Of a DNA stretch of 58,756 nucleotides, positions 43,477 through 53,033 are shown in pieces. The first letter of the stretch is position 1. Every line of letters starts with the position of its first letter. The translations under genes were made by a program, and so were the position numbers. The DNA comes from Paenibacillus pabuli NBRC 13638. Lineage in GTDB: Bacteria > Bacillota > Bacilli > Paenibacillales > Paenibacillaceae. The notes below the pieces were generated by a model. It had not been told where the DNA came from. It saw only the letters and a program-made list of their open reading frames with translations, and searched no databases. The stretch spans positions 1 to 58,756 of the forward strand of contig NZ_BCNM01000034.1 of the NCBI RefSeq assembly GCF_001514495.1, in the 5' to 3' direction.

Positions 43477-44346
43477 CTATCCGTTAACCACTTCGCCGCC
43501 ATTGACATGCATGACCTGTCCACTCACGTAGGACGAATCATCAGAAGCGAGATATACGTATGCCGGAGCCAATTCATCCGGTTGACCTGGACGTTTCATC
43601 GGCTGAGTAGCGCCAAATTCACTCACCTTTTTCTCATCAAACGTGGATGGTATGAGCGGTGTCCATATCGGCCCAGGCGCAACGGCGTTCACACGAATGC
43701 CCTTCTCTACCACATTCATCGACAGTGAGCGGGTAAATGAAGTGATGGCTCCTTTTGTCGATGAATAATCGATCAACGTTGGATTACCACGATATGCGGT
43801 AATGGACGTCGTATTGATGATTGTACTGCCTTTCTTGAGATGCGGCAGCGCAGCCTGTGTAATATAAAACATGCCAAAGATATTTGTACGAAACGTACGC
43901 TCCAGCTGTTCTGGTGTAATATCTTCGATCTGCTGCTGAGGATGCTGCTCTGCTGCATTGTTCACGACAATATCCAGCTTGCCCAGTTGATCCACGGTCT
44001 GTTGTACGGATTTCTTGGCAAATGCAACATCACCAATGTCTCCGGCAATCAGTATGCATTTACGGCCTTCCTGTTCGACCTGGCGCTTCGTCTCTTCCGC
44101 ATCCTGATGTTCGCTCAGGTATACAATCGCTACATCGGCACCTTCTTTTGCATACGTAACGGCAACAGCACGTCCAATTCCACTGTCTCCACCCGTAATC
44201 AATGCAACCTTATCCAACAATTTGCCGGCTGCTTTATATTCAGGTTTCTCAAACTCCGGCTTGGGGTGCATCTCCGATTCAATCCCAGGACGCTGATTCT
44301 GTTGTTGGGCTGGCATTGTCTTTTTGTTTTGTGTATCGGTTGACAT
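43477..44346 (-). CDS. Short-chain dehydrogenase of the general stress protein 39 (YdaD/YhxC) type
   Basis: A 289-residue NAD(P)-dependent oxidoreductase. A polar Gln-rich tail of about 40 residues precedes the Rossmann domain, with TGGDSGIG (51-58), NNAA (129-132), catalytic Ser near 181, Tyr near 194 and Lys near 198 (YSSTK), and the PG motif in AVAPGPIWTPL. The N-terminal tail with PGIESEM and HPKP is characteristic of the B. subtilis stress dehydrogenases. Substrate unknown. It is monocistronic, with a GAGAGGAGAAA ribosome binding site. Confidence 0.9.
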   Translation of the reverse strand: MSTDTQNKKTMPAQQQNQRPGIESEMHPKPEFEKPEYKAAGKLLDKVALITGGDSGIGRAVAVTYAKEGADVAIVYLSEHQDAEETKRQVEQEGRKCILIAGDIGDVAFAKKSVQQTVDQLGKLDIVVNNAAEQHPQQQIEDITPEQLERTFRTNIFGMFYITQAALPHLKKGSTIINTTSITAYRGNPTLIDYSSTKGAITSFTRSLSMNVVEKGIRVNAVAPGPIWTPLIPSTFDEKKVSEFGATQPMKRPGQPDELAPAYVYLASDDSSYVSGQVMHVNGGEVVNG

Positions 44347-44700
44347 CTGGCATTTCTCCTCTCAAAATGAATTTCTGTTCTAGTCTCATTCTGTAGGATG
44401 TCATGAACAGTACAAATTATTCCCAAATTCGACTGTCATTCTCCAAAGTTGCTGTCTGTTTTCTCGATACTTACTTACCACTCTCCTTGGAAGATCAAAC
44501 AAAAATATCTATTATAATAAGTTCGAATTTTATTCGAAAAACGGACTGATTCAGCGCCTGAATTGTATTCCTATGCTGTATGGGCTGATGTACAATGTAC
44601 AGTATACAGTAACATTAACTCTGATTTCCTAAGTTAGAATTAATCGTTACCAGGCATCTCAACTCAACAAATATTCTGAACGAATATGGAGACCTAACCT
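44347..44700. other. Intergenic region between two divergent genes, with a dyad
   Basis: No gene seen. An AT-rich stretch has TATAAT at 44513-44518 and a perfect inverted repeat TTCGAAT-TTT-ATTCGAA at 44522-44538, a possible operator for either direction. A TGTACA pair near 44590 is the only other repeat. Confidence 0.4.
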
Positions 44701-45953
44701 ATGAAATCGCACATTAATTCGTATATAACTCTTGTAGCCACTTCAGCTGTGCTCACCTTTTTTATAAAAGGGTATGGCTGAGAGAAAACAGTGCCGTGCC
44801 TCTGATGGATATTGCCATTGGGCAATGGTACGTTGTTCACGGGGCTTTCACCTTTTCCTGTCTGTTATGTGCCTGCCTGATTCTCATCAGACAGTGGAGA
44901 CACACCAAAAAAATGTATCGTCGCCAACTACTCACACTGATTACCTCACAGATCATTCCGATGGTAGCGGCTTTTGTTTATTTGCTAGGTCTGACTCCGA
45001 ATGGAATGGACCCCGTTCCGGTTCTCATGTGTATTACATCTGCCATGTACATATGGGCCATTCTATCCACTCGTCTGTTAACAATCGTGCCTATCGCCAA
45101 GGATCATATCTTTGAAAGCATGCGTGAAGGGGTTATCGTGTTGGATAGCTCCCAGCGGCTCGTCGATTATAACAAGTCTTTGCGCAATATGCTGCCAGAG
45201 CTGGAATGGAGCATGGTGGGCCAGCATCTGAATGATATTTGGCATGCGCTGGCCGGAAAGCCTTTCCCTGTGGAATATGATCGAGAAGGTCTGCAAAAGG
45301 ATTTGTATTGGCAGTTAAATGACGAAACGGTCTGTTACCAAGTCAGAACATCTTATGTTTATAACAAGGATGGACAGGCCGTCGGTACTCTCATTATGCT
45401 GATTGATATTACCGAGCAGCGTTTCCTGCAAGAACAACTGAAACAAATGGCTTATTTCGATGGCCTCACCAAAATATACAACCGTACACAATTTTTGCAC
45501 AAAGGCCGGGAAATTTTGAGTGAAGCCCAGCTTAACCTGCGGCCCGCTGCCTTTATTTTATTTGATATTGATTATTTTAAAAGGATAAATGACACTTATG
45601 GACATGACGTTGGCGACCAAGCCATCATTCATGTGGTCTCTGTGTGTAATCGGTATCTCAGTCCGGAGATGCTGTTCGCTCGGTATGGAGGAGAGGAGTT
45701 CGTAATAGCTGTGCCCCATGCAACACTCAAGGATGGCGAGTAGCTTGCCGAGAAGTTACGCGTGGCTTTGTTGAATGACCCGCTGGAGGTACAGGATACT
45801 CGTATTCCACTGACTTCAAGCTTCGGAGTGGCACAATATAATGGAGGGTCCGATTCTCTGGAATCCTTGCTACGCGATGCGGATACAGCTCTTTACGAGT
45901 CCAAGCGTAACGGCAGAAACACCGTTTTCGCCCATGCTCTCAGTTTGAGTTGA
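44701..45953 (+). pseudogene. Broken diguanylate cyclase (7TM sensor - PAS - GGDEF)
   Basis: The original protein appears to have had an N-terminal 7TM histidine-kinase-type membrane sensor, a PAS domain and a GGDEF domain for cyclic di-GMP synthesis. The start at 44701 reads MKSHINSYITLVATSAVLTFF and then runs into TGA. The family sequence resumes in another frame at about 44763 (VWLRENSAVPLMDIAIGQWY), with the early membrane helices missing, so frameshift plus deletion is likely. The PAS part and GGDEF follow, with the active-site RYGGEEF near 45690. An in-frame TAG at 45741 then interrupts the domain, after which LAEKLRVALL to the normal C-terminus continues in the same frame. CAG to TAG would explain it. 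Two independent lesions argue for a dead gene. Confidence 0.85.
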
Positions 45954-46057
45954 ACATACCATACAGCCTGTAAATATGCGAAGTCCTATATGCTCCTAAC
46001 TCAACCTTATTACCTTGTGCTGCTGATTGGCAGACAGCCTTCTGAATGAAGGCAAAA

Positions 46058-46087
46058 AAATAGACAGCCTCTGGGCTGTCTATTTTT
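46058..46087 (+). terminator. Terminator behind the GGDEF pseudogene
   Basis: AAATAGACAGCC and GGCTGTCTATTT form a perfect 12-base stem with loop TCTG, followed by TT and G. It is a clear rho-independent terminator still in place behind a dead gene. Confidence 0.85.
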
Positions 46088-46184
46088 GTTTCGTATTCAC
46101 TTTTTCCTTACATGGCTTGTCCCCGTATCTGGTGTGCAAACGCTTTACGTTTAGTCCTCAGATAGATTGCATGAAGACTGTTTT

Positions 46185-46610
46185 CTAGATAACCTGGTTA
46201 TTTACCATCAGGTATACCATGATGAGCAGGAACACGGCAAGCAGTGTGCTGAATGTACGAATCTTGCTTTGCTCCGGACCAACATCACGGTTGCTCTTCA
46301 CAGCCTCTGCAGCCAGACGCAGCGGTTTACCCATAATGCCACCAATTGCCGCAATAGCAAGCAACAGAACGACTACTACGCCCATCCACAGATAGGAATA
46401 CTCACCCTTGGTCATTAAGTAACCGCCCGTAAGAAGCTGAATCACAAGTCCATACTGTGCGATACGGTTCAATGAACGGAGCGACGCAAATGCTCCTTCT
46501 TGGGCTGCAGCACTCAGGGTACGGATTTTGCCAACCACGAATGGCAAGATCAGATAGAAGCCCATAGCCAGCGCTCCAATAATATGAAGCAGATACATAA
46601 TCATTGTCAA
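46185..46610 (-). CDS. Small integral membrane protein of unknown function
   Basis: About 141 residues with four hydrophobic segments (near residues 5-25, 50-65, 75-95 and 120-140) separated by short charged loops. The layout resembles small DUF-type membrane proteins; I cannot name the family. GAGGAGG directly abuts the first ATG (46619), too close for use. A TTG at 46610, nine bases downstream, fits better, and ATG 46607 is another option. It lies between mdh and the GGDEF remnant and is probably a single gene. Confidence 0.7.
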   Translation of the reverse strand: MTMIMYLLHIIGALAMGFYLILPFVVGKIRTLSAAAQEGAFASLRSLNRIAQYGLVIQLLTGGYLMTKGEYSYLWMGVVVVLLLAIAAIGGIMGKPLRLAAEAVKSNRDVGPEQSKIRTFSTLLAVFLLIMVYLMVNNQVI

Positions 46611-46692
46611 AATTTCCATCCTCCTCAAAAATTTCAGTTCAGTGTGTTATACATCACATCCCATTATACTGGGGAACTTATCCAAAGAAAAG

Positions 46693-46719
46693 AAAACCTC
46701 CGGAGTTTCCGAAGGTTTT
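46693..46719 (-). terminator. Terminator of the citZ-icd-mdh cluster
   Basis: AAAACCTCCGGA pairs with TCCGAAGGTTTT with one G-T pair and a three-base loop; on the minus strand TTTTCTTTTC follows. It is 31 bases past the mdh stop. Confidence 0.8.
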
Positions 46720-46750
46720 CGCTTTGTTGCTGTTCAAAAAGTTTTCAAAC

Positions 46751-47692
46751 TTAGATATTTACTACTGAAATAACGTTACGAACCGAATCCGCAGATTTGT
46801 CGAGTCCTGCTTTTTCTTCAGCAGTCAGTTCCAGTTCAAATATTTTTTCGATTCCGTTACCACCCAGAACAGTTGGCACACCAAGGAACAAGTCGTTGTA
46901 GCCATATTCCCCTTCAAGGAAAGCAATTACCGGAATGATTCGTTTTTTGTCTTTCAAAATGGCTTCGGTCATTTGCACCAATGAAGCTGCCGGTGCATAG
47001 TATGCGCTGCCGTTTCCAAGCAGGTTTACGATCTCACCGCCGCCAACCCGTGTACGTTGTACGATGGATTCGATGCGATCTGCCGGGATGAGGGTATCGA
47101 TTGGAATACCGCCGACGCTGGAATAACGAACGAGTGGTACCATATCGTCTCCGTGGCCACCAAGAACGAACCCACGGACATCTTCAACCGATACATTCAG
47201 CTCTTGTGCAATGAATGTGCAATAACGTGCAGTATCCAGGACACCGGATTGACCGATTACGCGGTTTTTAGGGAAACCAAGTGTCTGATAAGCTGCATAC
47301 GTCATTGCATCTACCGGGTTACTTAGAATAATGACAATGGAATCAGGGCAATATTTTTTCACATTTTCACAAACCGACTTCACGATTCCTGCGTTCGTAT
47401 TGACCAAATCATCACGGCTCATACCCGGTTTGCGAGCAATACCAGCTGTAATGATAACAATCTCTGAACCTGCAGCATCCTCGTAGTTGGAAGTACCGAT
47501 AATGTTGCTATCAAAACCCTGAACCGGGCTGGCTTCCATCATGTCGAGTGCTTTACCTTTTGTCGGGTTTTCCAATTGAGGAATATCAACCAGTACAACA
47601 TCCCCGAGTTCTTTTTGGGCAAGCATCAAAGCGGTTGTAGCTCCGGTAAATCCGGCGCCGACTACTGTGATTTTTTTGCGCTGAATAGTCAC
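46751..47692 (-). CDS. mdh: Malate dehydrogenase (LDH-like type)
   Basis: A 313-residue NAD-dependent enzyme of the lactate-dehydrogenase-like group. VGAGFTGATTA binds NAD, the loop with GIARKPGMSRDDL carries the substrate Arg residues that make it a malate enzyme, and GGHGDDMVP holds the catalytic His. It oxidises malate to oxaloacetate. The start is GTG at 47692 behind GGGGAG. It follows icd by 15 bases; a terminator follows. Confidence 0.96.
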   Translation of the reverse strand: MTIQRKKITVVGAGFTGATTALMLAQKELGDVVLVDIPQLENPTKGKALDMMEASPVQGFDSNIIGTSNYEDAAGSEIVIITAGIARKPGMSRDDLVNTNAGIVKSVCENVKKYCPDSIVIILSNPVDAMTYAAYQTLGFPKNRVIGQSGVLDTARYCTFIAQELNVSVEDVRGFVLGGHGDDMVPLVRYSSVGGIPIDTLIPADRIESIVQRTRVGGGEIVNLLGNGSAYYAPAASLVQMTEAILKDKKRIIPVIAFLEGEYGYNDLFLGVPTVLGGNGIEKIFELELTAEEKAGLDKSADSVRNVISVVNI

Positions 47693-47707
47693 GATTCACA
47701 TCTCCCC

Positions 47708-49000
47708 TTACAGGTTTTTAATGATTTGATCAGCAAATTCAGAACATTTCACTTCAGTAGCGCCGTCCATCAGACGTGCAAAGTCGTAAGTAACGGTTTT
47801 ATTGTTAATGGAAGTTTCCATACCTTTGTAGATCAGGTTAGCCGCTTCTTGCCATCCCAAGTGCTCAAGCAACATAACACCAGACAGAATAACGGAACCA
47901 GGGTTCACGACGTCTTTGTCCGCATATTTCGGTGCAGTACCGTGAGTAGCTTCGAAGATCGCATGTCCTGTTACATAGTTGATGTTCGCTCCTGGAGCGA
48001 TACCAATTCCGCCAACTTGTGCAGCAAGTGCATCGGACAGATAGTCACCATTCAGGTTCAACGTTGCAATAACATCGAACTCGCCTGGACGAGTCAATAC
48101 TTGTTGCAGAGCGATATCGGCAATTGCATCTTTCACGATGATTTTACCAGCATCTTCAGCTGCTTTTTGAGCTGCATTTGCTGCATCCGTACCGTCTTTT
48201 TCCTTGATGATATCGTATTGTGCCCAAGTGAACACTTTGTCAGCGAACTCTTCTTCAGCAACTTCATAACCCCAGTTTTTGAAGGCACCTTCAGTAAATT
48301 TCATGATATTGCCTTTGTGAACCAATGTTACGCTCTTACGGTTGTGATCGATGGCATATTGCACTGCTGCACGTACCAGACGCTTGGAACCTTCAGAGGA
48401 AACTGGCTTGATACCGATACCTGAAGTTTCAGGGAAACGGATTTTGTTTGCACCCATCTCTTGTTGCAAGAACTGGATCACTTTTTTCACTTCTTCGGAA
48501 CCTTCTGCATACTCGATACCTGCATAGATATCTTCAGTGTTCTCACGGAAAATAACCATGTCTACCAGCTCGGGACGTTTAACCGGTGAAGGTACACCAT
48601 CGAAGTAGCGCACAGGACGCAAGCAAGTGTACAGATCCAGTTCTTGACGCAGTGCCACGTTGAGGGAACGAATTCCGCCGCCGATTGGCGTAGTCAATGG
48701 TCCTTTAATCGCTACGATATACTCGCGAATGGCTTCAAGCGTATCGTTTGGCAGCCACTCCCCGTATGTATTGAATGCTTTCTCACCAGCAAACACTTCG
48801 TACCAAGCGATTTTTTTGTTGCCATCATAAGCTTTTTCAACTGCTGCATCCAATACGCGCTTGGAAGCTTTCCAGATATCACGGCCTGTACCGTCACCTT
48901 CAATAAATGGAATGATCGGGTTATTAGGTACTTGAAGTGTACCGTTATCAATTTGAATTTTTTCGCCTTCAGTTGGGTGAGCAAATTTTTCTAATTTCAT
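47708..49000 (-). CDS. icd: NADP-dependent isocitrate dehydrogenase
   Basis: A 430-residue enzyme of the bacterial NADP type. The active-site segment with PIGGGIRSLNVALRQELDLYTCLRPVRYF holds the regulatory Ser and substrate Arg residues, and FRENTEDIYAGIE and GTAPKYADKDVVNPGSVILS are family landmarks. It converts isocitrate to 2-oxoglutarate. AAGGAGG precedes the ATG. The gap to citZ is 150 bases without a clear terminator, so an operon with citZ is likely, as in B. subtilis. Confidence 0.97.
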   Translation of the reverse strand: MKLEKFAHPTEGEKIQIDNGTLQVPNNPIIPFIEGDGTGRDIWKASKRVLDAAVEKAYDGNKKIAWYEVFAGEKAFNTYGEWLPNDTLEAIREYIVAIKGPLTTPIGGGIRSLNVALRQELDLYTCLRPVRYFDGVPSPVKRPELVDMVIFRENTEDIYAGIEYAEGSEEVKKVIQFLQQEMGANKIRFPETSGIGIKPVSSEGSKRLVRAAVQYAIDHNRKSVTLVHKGNIMKFTEGAFKNWGYEVAEEEFADKVFTWAQYDIIKEKDGTDAANAAQKAAEDAGKIIVKDAIADIALQQVLTRPGEFDVIATLNLNGDYLSDALAAQVGGIGIAPGANINYVTGHAIFEATHGTAPKYADKDVVNPGSVILSGVMLLEHLGWQEAANLIYKGMETSINNKTVTYDFARLMDGATEVKCSEFADQIIKNL

Positions 49001-49150
49001 TAGTATAATTCCTCCTTGGGTTCGTATATGCAGTATGATACCATACCGCTTGTCTTATGGGAGGAAAGGGTGTCGACATGTGGCAAGTTGATAACCAGCA
49101 AGTTTATCCCCTTCATCCCGTCCTTATTTATTATACTGGTTTTGATGCCT

Positions 49151-50263
49151 TTAGCGAAGTTCAATCGAAACGTACTTCTGATCTGTTGGACCTGTATACT
49201 CGGCACGCGGACGAATAATGCGGTTATCAGCAAGTTGTTCCAGAATATGAGCGGTCCAACCTGATACCCGGCTAATTGCGAAGATCGGTGTAAACAGTAC
49301 CTCTTCAATACCCAATTGGGTATAAACGGAGGCGGAATAGAAATCAACATTTGGCCTCAGACCTTTTTGTCCTGTCACCAGTTCTTCGATCTTCACAGAC
49401 ATTTCATAAAGTCGTGTATCATTGTTCATTTCGCCCAGTTCCTTGGACATCTTTTGCAGATGTTTGGCACGTGGGTCTCCATTTTTGTATACGCGGTGTC
49501 CAAAGCCCATGATCTTCTCACGGTTGTTCAATTTTTCCTGAATAGCTGCCTCCAGCCGCTCAGGTGTACCAATCTCATTCAACAACTTCATAACGGCTTC
49601 GTTAGCACCGCCATGCAATGGCCCCTTCAATGCGCCAATAGCTGAAGTTACACCAGAATAGATGTCAGACAATGTGGCTACCGTTACGCGTGCTGCAAAT
49701 GTAGAAGCGTTCAACTCATGATCTGCATGCAGGACCAGAGCCTGGTCAAGAGCTTTAACAGCCGTTTCGGATGGTTCTTCACCCGTCATCATATATAAAA
49801 AGTTTTCCGCGATGGAAGCGCCTTCTTTTGGAGTCACAGGTTCCTTGCCCTGACGGATACGGGCTATGGCTGCAACAATCGTTGGCAACTGAGCTTGCAG
49901 CTTAACTGCTTTGTTCTCATTTGCTTCCACTGTCATTTCATCAGCCTGTTCATCGTACAGAGCCAGTGCGGATACTGCGGAACGCAGTGCTGCCATGGTA
50001 CTCATGTTTTTCGGATACAATTGGATTTGTGCAATCAACTCGCTCGGAATCGGCGCGTAATCGCTCAGGCTTTTACGAAGGGATTTCAGTTCATCCGTAG
50101 TCGGCAATTTACCAAACCAAAGCAAATAGGCAACTTCTTCAAAGCTGGCGTTTTCAGCCAGATCATCAATATCGTAACCACGGTATGTAAGCACACCGTC
50201 TACAATAGAGCTGATCGAAGAGGTTGTTGCAACGATGCCTTCCAGACCTTTGGTAGCTGTCAT
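49151..50263 (-). CDS. citZ: Citrate synthase
   Basis: A 370-residue type II-like short citrate synthase with LHADHELNASTFAARV (catalytic His), GALKGPLHGGANEAV (second His) and GFGHRVYKNGDPRAKHL (third His), and catalytic Asp in the NVDFYSASVY region. It condenses oxaloacetate with acetyl-CoA. AAAGGAGAGATG precedes the ATG. It is first of citZ-icd-mdh and carries the main control region upstream, with two dyads suited to a LysR-type regulator. Confidence 0.96.
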   Translation of the reverse strand: MTATKGLEGIVATTSSISSIVDGVLTYRGYDIDDLAENASFEEVAYLLWFGKLPTTDELKSLRKSLSDYAPIPSELIAQIQLYPKNMSTMAALRSAVSALALYDEQADEMTVEANENKAVKLQAQLPTIVAAIARIRQGKEPVTPKEGASIAENFLYMMTGEEPSETAVKALDQALVLHADHELNASTFAARVTVATLSDIYSGVTSAIGALKGPLHGGANEAVMKLLNEIGTPERLEAAIQEKLNNREKIMGFGHRVYKNGDPRAKHLQKMSKELGEMNNDTRLYEMSVKIEELVTGQKGLRPNVDFYSASVYTQLGIEEVLFTPIFAISRVSGWTAHILEQLADNRIIRPRAEYTGPTDQKYVSIELR

Positions 50264-50422
50264 ATTACATCTCTCCTTTAATAAACGAAATCAAGAACTC
50301 ATCCAGAGTGCCATCAACATGTTTAACGCACTCGTCCTTCTTTTGTAACCATTTACATTTTGAAATGAATAAATATCACAATGTCCGGTTTTCATATCTG
50401 TCAATCGGCATTTTCTTATCTC

Positions 50423-50501
50423 ATCATACTGGATTTTGTCGTTTATGTGAACATAAAGCAAGGTCATTCGCACATCAAACTTCTTTATCAGACTGATAAA
50501 G
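50423..50501 (-). promoter_or_regulatory. citZ promoter with two LysR-type dyads
   Basis: On the minus strand TTCACA (50446-50451) and TATGAT (50423-50428) are 17 bases apart. Dyad 1, TTTATGT-GA-ACATAAA (50442-50457), covers the -35. Dyad 2, CTTTATCAG-A-CTGATAAAG (50483-50501), is centred about 43 bases further up and contains a T-N11-A core. The pair resembles the two-site layout of CcpC on TCA genes. Confidence 0.6.
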
Positions 50502-50741
50502 CATTTTTGAAAGCCTTTACAAGAACAAGGTTGACATTTTATTCTTTTTATACAATTCCGTGCTATTAATCAAGTATCTATTGCTATATTTTATACACAT
50601 GAGGCATACTCTAGGCAAAAGAAACGAGATCATTCGATGACATCCTCGCGTTTCAAATCACTGTATTTGCTCTATATTAACTAGATAGCCTGTTTGTTTC
50701 TTTCTTGAGTAGGCTTGAAAAGGATTAAGGAGAGTTGATGC

Positions 50742-51860
50742 TTGGATAGAATCATTATGAAACGCTTATTGCGCGGCTTATGGGTGATTATTGCCACCCT
50801 TCTGATTGCCGTTGCCATATACTTGCTGTTCCCGCTGTTATATCCCTTTGCCATCGCATGGATTATCGCCTATGCGATGAACCCCTTGGTAAAGCTGCTT
50901 CAGCATAAGGTCCGATTTCCGCGCTGGTTAGCCGTCACCCTTTCACTAATCGTATATTGCGGGGCTATTGTTGTCGTGTTATCCGCTGCTGTAACTCGCA
51001 TGGTGAAAGAAGTCATTTCCTTGACGACAAGCTTTGATCTTCATGTCGATGAGATCAAGGCAACGTTCGTACGCTGGACTCAGAATGATACGATTCAGAG
51101 TTTGATTGGACAGATCAATGAATTTTACAAGGAAAATCCAAATTATCAAGAAACTATTAACAGCAACATTAGCAAAACAACCGAGACGGTAGGTACAGCA
51201 GTCACGGATCTGGTCACTGGATTTTTCAATATGATTCTGAACCTGCTGACCTCCCTCCCTAATATGGGAGCGGTACTCATCGTTGTCCTTCTGTCGACGT
51301 TCTTTATAAGCAAAAGCTGGGCTCGGCACAGCATTACCGTATCAGGTTGGGTTCCTTCATCCATTCGTAAGCCGATAAGTGATATCTGGAACGATCTGAG
51401 AAAAGCGTTGTTTGGCTATGCACGGGCTCAATTGATCATGATCTCTATCACGGCACTCTTTGTGATGATCGGATTGCTTATTTTACAGGTGAAGTCTGCT
51501 TTCACGATTGCTTTGCTTATTGGCCTTGTGGATCTGCTTCCCTATCTCGGCGTTGGTCTCGTCATGGTTCCGTGGGCGGCATATTTGTTTATGAACGGTG
51601 ACCTGTACCTGGGGATTGGCATCAGCGTTGTATATCTTATCGTGCTGATTGCCAGGCAGATCATTGAACCCAAAGTACTTGCCAGCAGTGTTGGCCTGGA
51701 CCCACTGGCCACTCTGGTTGGCATGTTTGTCGGATTGAAACTGTTCGGTGTGCTCGGTTTGATCATCGGACCTGTCAGCCTCGTTATTCTTGATGCATTC
51801 AATCGTGCAAATGTGTTTCGTGATCTGAGAACATACATTATTAACGGCCGCGTCCGATGA
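50742..51860 (+). CDS. ytvI: YtvI-type membrane protein (AI-2E/PerM family)
   Basis: A 372-residue membrane protein with an N-terminal pair of membrane helices, a soluble segment (about 90-150) and about six further helices in the C-terminal half, where DLLPYLGVG is the family motif. The family includes sporulation protein YtvI and sodium/proton or autoinducer exporters; the substrate is not known. TTG at 50742 lies at good distance from AAGGAG; ATG at 50757 is an alternative. In B. subtilis ytvI also sits beside citZ and fxsA. It is divergent from citZ here. Confidence 0.88.
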   Translation: MDRIIMKRLLRGLWVIIATLLIAVAIYLLFPLLYPFAIAWIIAYAMNPLVKLLQHKVRFPRWLAVTLSLIVYCGAIVVVLSAAVTRMVKEVISLTTSFDLHVDEIKATFVRWTQNDTIQSLIGQINEFYKENPNYQETINSNISKTTETVGTAVTDLVTGFFNMILNLLTSLPNMGAVLIVVLLSTFFISKSWARHSITVSGWVPSSIRKPISDIWNDLRKALFGYARAQLIMISITALFVMIGLLILQVKSAFTIALLIGLVDLLPYLGVGLVMVPWAAYLFMNGDLYLGIGISVVYLIVLIARQIIEPKVLASSVGLDPLATLVGMFVGLKLFGVLGLIIGPVSLVILDAFNRANVFRDLRTYIINGRVR

Positions 51861-51922
51861 GATCCCGTAAAAATGCATGATTTCTGATTTCTGTTTTCTG
51901 TTATCCACCTGTAATCAAGATT

Positions 51923-51969
51923 AGAAAGGCACCGCTCATCAGACTGAATCTGGTGGTCGGTGCCTTTCT
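51923..51969. terminator. Bidirectional terminator between ytvI and fxsA
   Basis: AGAAAGGCACCG (51923-51934) and CGGTGCCTTTCT (51958-51969) are perfect 12-base arms, with an inner CAGA/TCTG stem. The two genes converge on it. Confidence 0.8.
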
Positions 51970-51989
51970 TTAACTGATTCTGGTATATC

Positions 51990-52391
51990 TTATCGTTTTG
52001 GACCGCGGTAAAACTTGATACTACCATTTCTCATTTTTTTCTCCAGCCAGCCCAGGAAGAACAGACGATACACCGAACGTGTTAACGGAAACAGCAGTGT
52101 AAAACCGATCAGATCTGTGATGAATCCCGGAATCAGCAGCAAGAAACCTCCCACAAAAATGAAAAGCCCATCTACCATTTTTCTTCCGGGTACCTTACCG
52201 CGCTCCATCTCGGATTTGGCATCAATGAGAACTTTACGCCCTTCAAATTGCAACATTGCTATACCAATCAAGGACGTGAGAATCATAAGAAGCAGCGTTT
52301 TTCCGGCTCCGATCCAGTCACTCATAAGGATAAAACCAAATAGTTCAATCACCGGAATGATTAAGAGCAAAGCCCACATCCATCTTCGCAT
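51990..52391 (-). CDS. fxsA: FxsA-family membrane protein
   Basis: A 133-residue protein with four hydrophobic segments, the start WMWALLLIIPVIELFGF, GRKMVDGLFIFVGGFLLLIPGFITDLIG in the middle, and a basic C-terminus. This is the FxsA (YtzA) family, named for suppression of F exclusion of phage T7 when overproduced in E. coli; the normal role is unknown. It has an AAAGGGG ribosome binding site and is 6 bases from the thioesterase gene in front of it. Confidence 0.93.
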   Translation of the reverse strand: MRRWMWALLLIIPVIELFGFILMSDWIGAGKTLLLMILTSLIGIAMLQFEGRKVLIDAKSEMERGKVPGRKMVDGLFIFVGGFLLLIPGFITDLIGFTLLFPLTRSVYRLFFLGWLEKKMRNGSIKFYRGPKR

Positions 52392-52397
52392 TACGTA

Positions 52398-52904
52398 TTA
52401 CCCCTTTCCTGAAAGCCACACTTTCTCAAGCGCGCTGTAGAGCTCAGAAGCTGTCTTATCCAGCCTGACTGGCTTCCAGTCCCCATTAACCCATACATGT
52501 TGGGTAGAGCCTGTGACCAATCGTTCACCAGGAAGGGACTCTTCGGATGACCATACCCGCTCTCCGATACCCAACTGCCCATCAAGGTCTGCAGTCATAC
52601 GCCTAATGTCATACTCATAGTTCAATCTCAGACCGCTAAACGCAGCAATTCGGGTGAAAATGATGATTTCATCATCATACCGGGCAGGTTTATGATACTT
52701 CACATCCAGTCCGGTTACGGGAAGCAGTAACCCCTGCTCCTCCATTTTACGATAGGTATACCCCATTTGGCGAATCATCTCGGTTCGACCGATTTCAAAC
52801 CAATTCAAATAATTGGCGTGATAGACCACACCCATCTGGTCGCTCTCTTGATAACGCACGCGAAGGCGTGCCGTGTACCAGCTTGCATTGCTTGGTTGTT
52901 GCAT
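52398..52904 (-). CDS. Acyl-CoA thioesterase, YbgC/4HBT hotdog fold
   Basis: A 168-residue hotdog-fold thioesterase. The active-site stretch YQESDQMGVVYHANYLNWFE matches the 4-hydroxybenzoyl-CoA/YbgC group, with a Gln-rich variant of the usual DTDxxGVVYHxxY motif. It hydrolyses short acyl-CoA esters. AAGGGGG precedes the ATG. It forms a unit with fxsA downstream, 6 bases away. It is far from the lipopeptide operon and not expected to serve it. Confidence 0.88.
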   Translation of the reverse strand: MQQPSNASWYTARLRVRYQESDQMGVVYHANYLNWFEIGRTEMIRQMGYTYRKMEEQGLLLPVTGLDVKYHKPARYDDEIIIFTRIAAFSGLRLNYEYDIRRMTADLDGQLGIGERVWSSEESLPGERLVTGSTQHVWVNGDWKPVRLDKTASELYSALEKVWLSGKG

Positions 52905-52974
52905 GTTGCCGGCCCCCTTCGATATACCAATCAGTACGTATGTAACTGCTAAAAAGTGTCATAAAGATGGAAAA

Positions 52975-53004
52975 AAGCAACGGGACACAAACGCCCCATT
53001 GCTT
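52975..53004 (-). terminator. Terminator of pyk
   Basis: AAGCAACGGG pairs with CCCATTGCTT (one G-T pair); on the minus strand six T follow. It lies 30 bases beyond the pyk stop. Confidence 0.75.
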
Positions 53005-53033
53005 CATTCCTGTTGCTTCTCATCCAAACGAGA

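Noticed and set aside
44522..44538. LexA box upstream of the GGDEF remnant
   Set aside because: TTCGAAT-TTT-ATTCGAA is symmetric but does not fit the CGAACRNRYGTTYC pattern of Firmicute LexA.
47576..48424. 282-codon plus-strand frame opposite icd
   Set aside because: Cys/Phe-rich composition and full overlap with a well-conserved icd gene mark it as an antisense shadow; the same holds for frames opposite pyk and accA.
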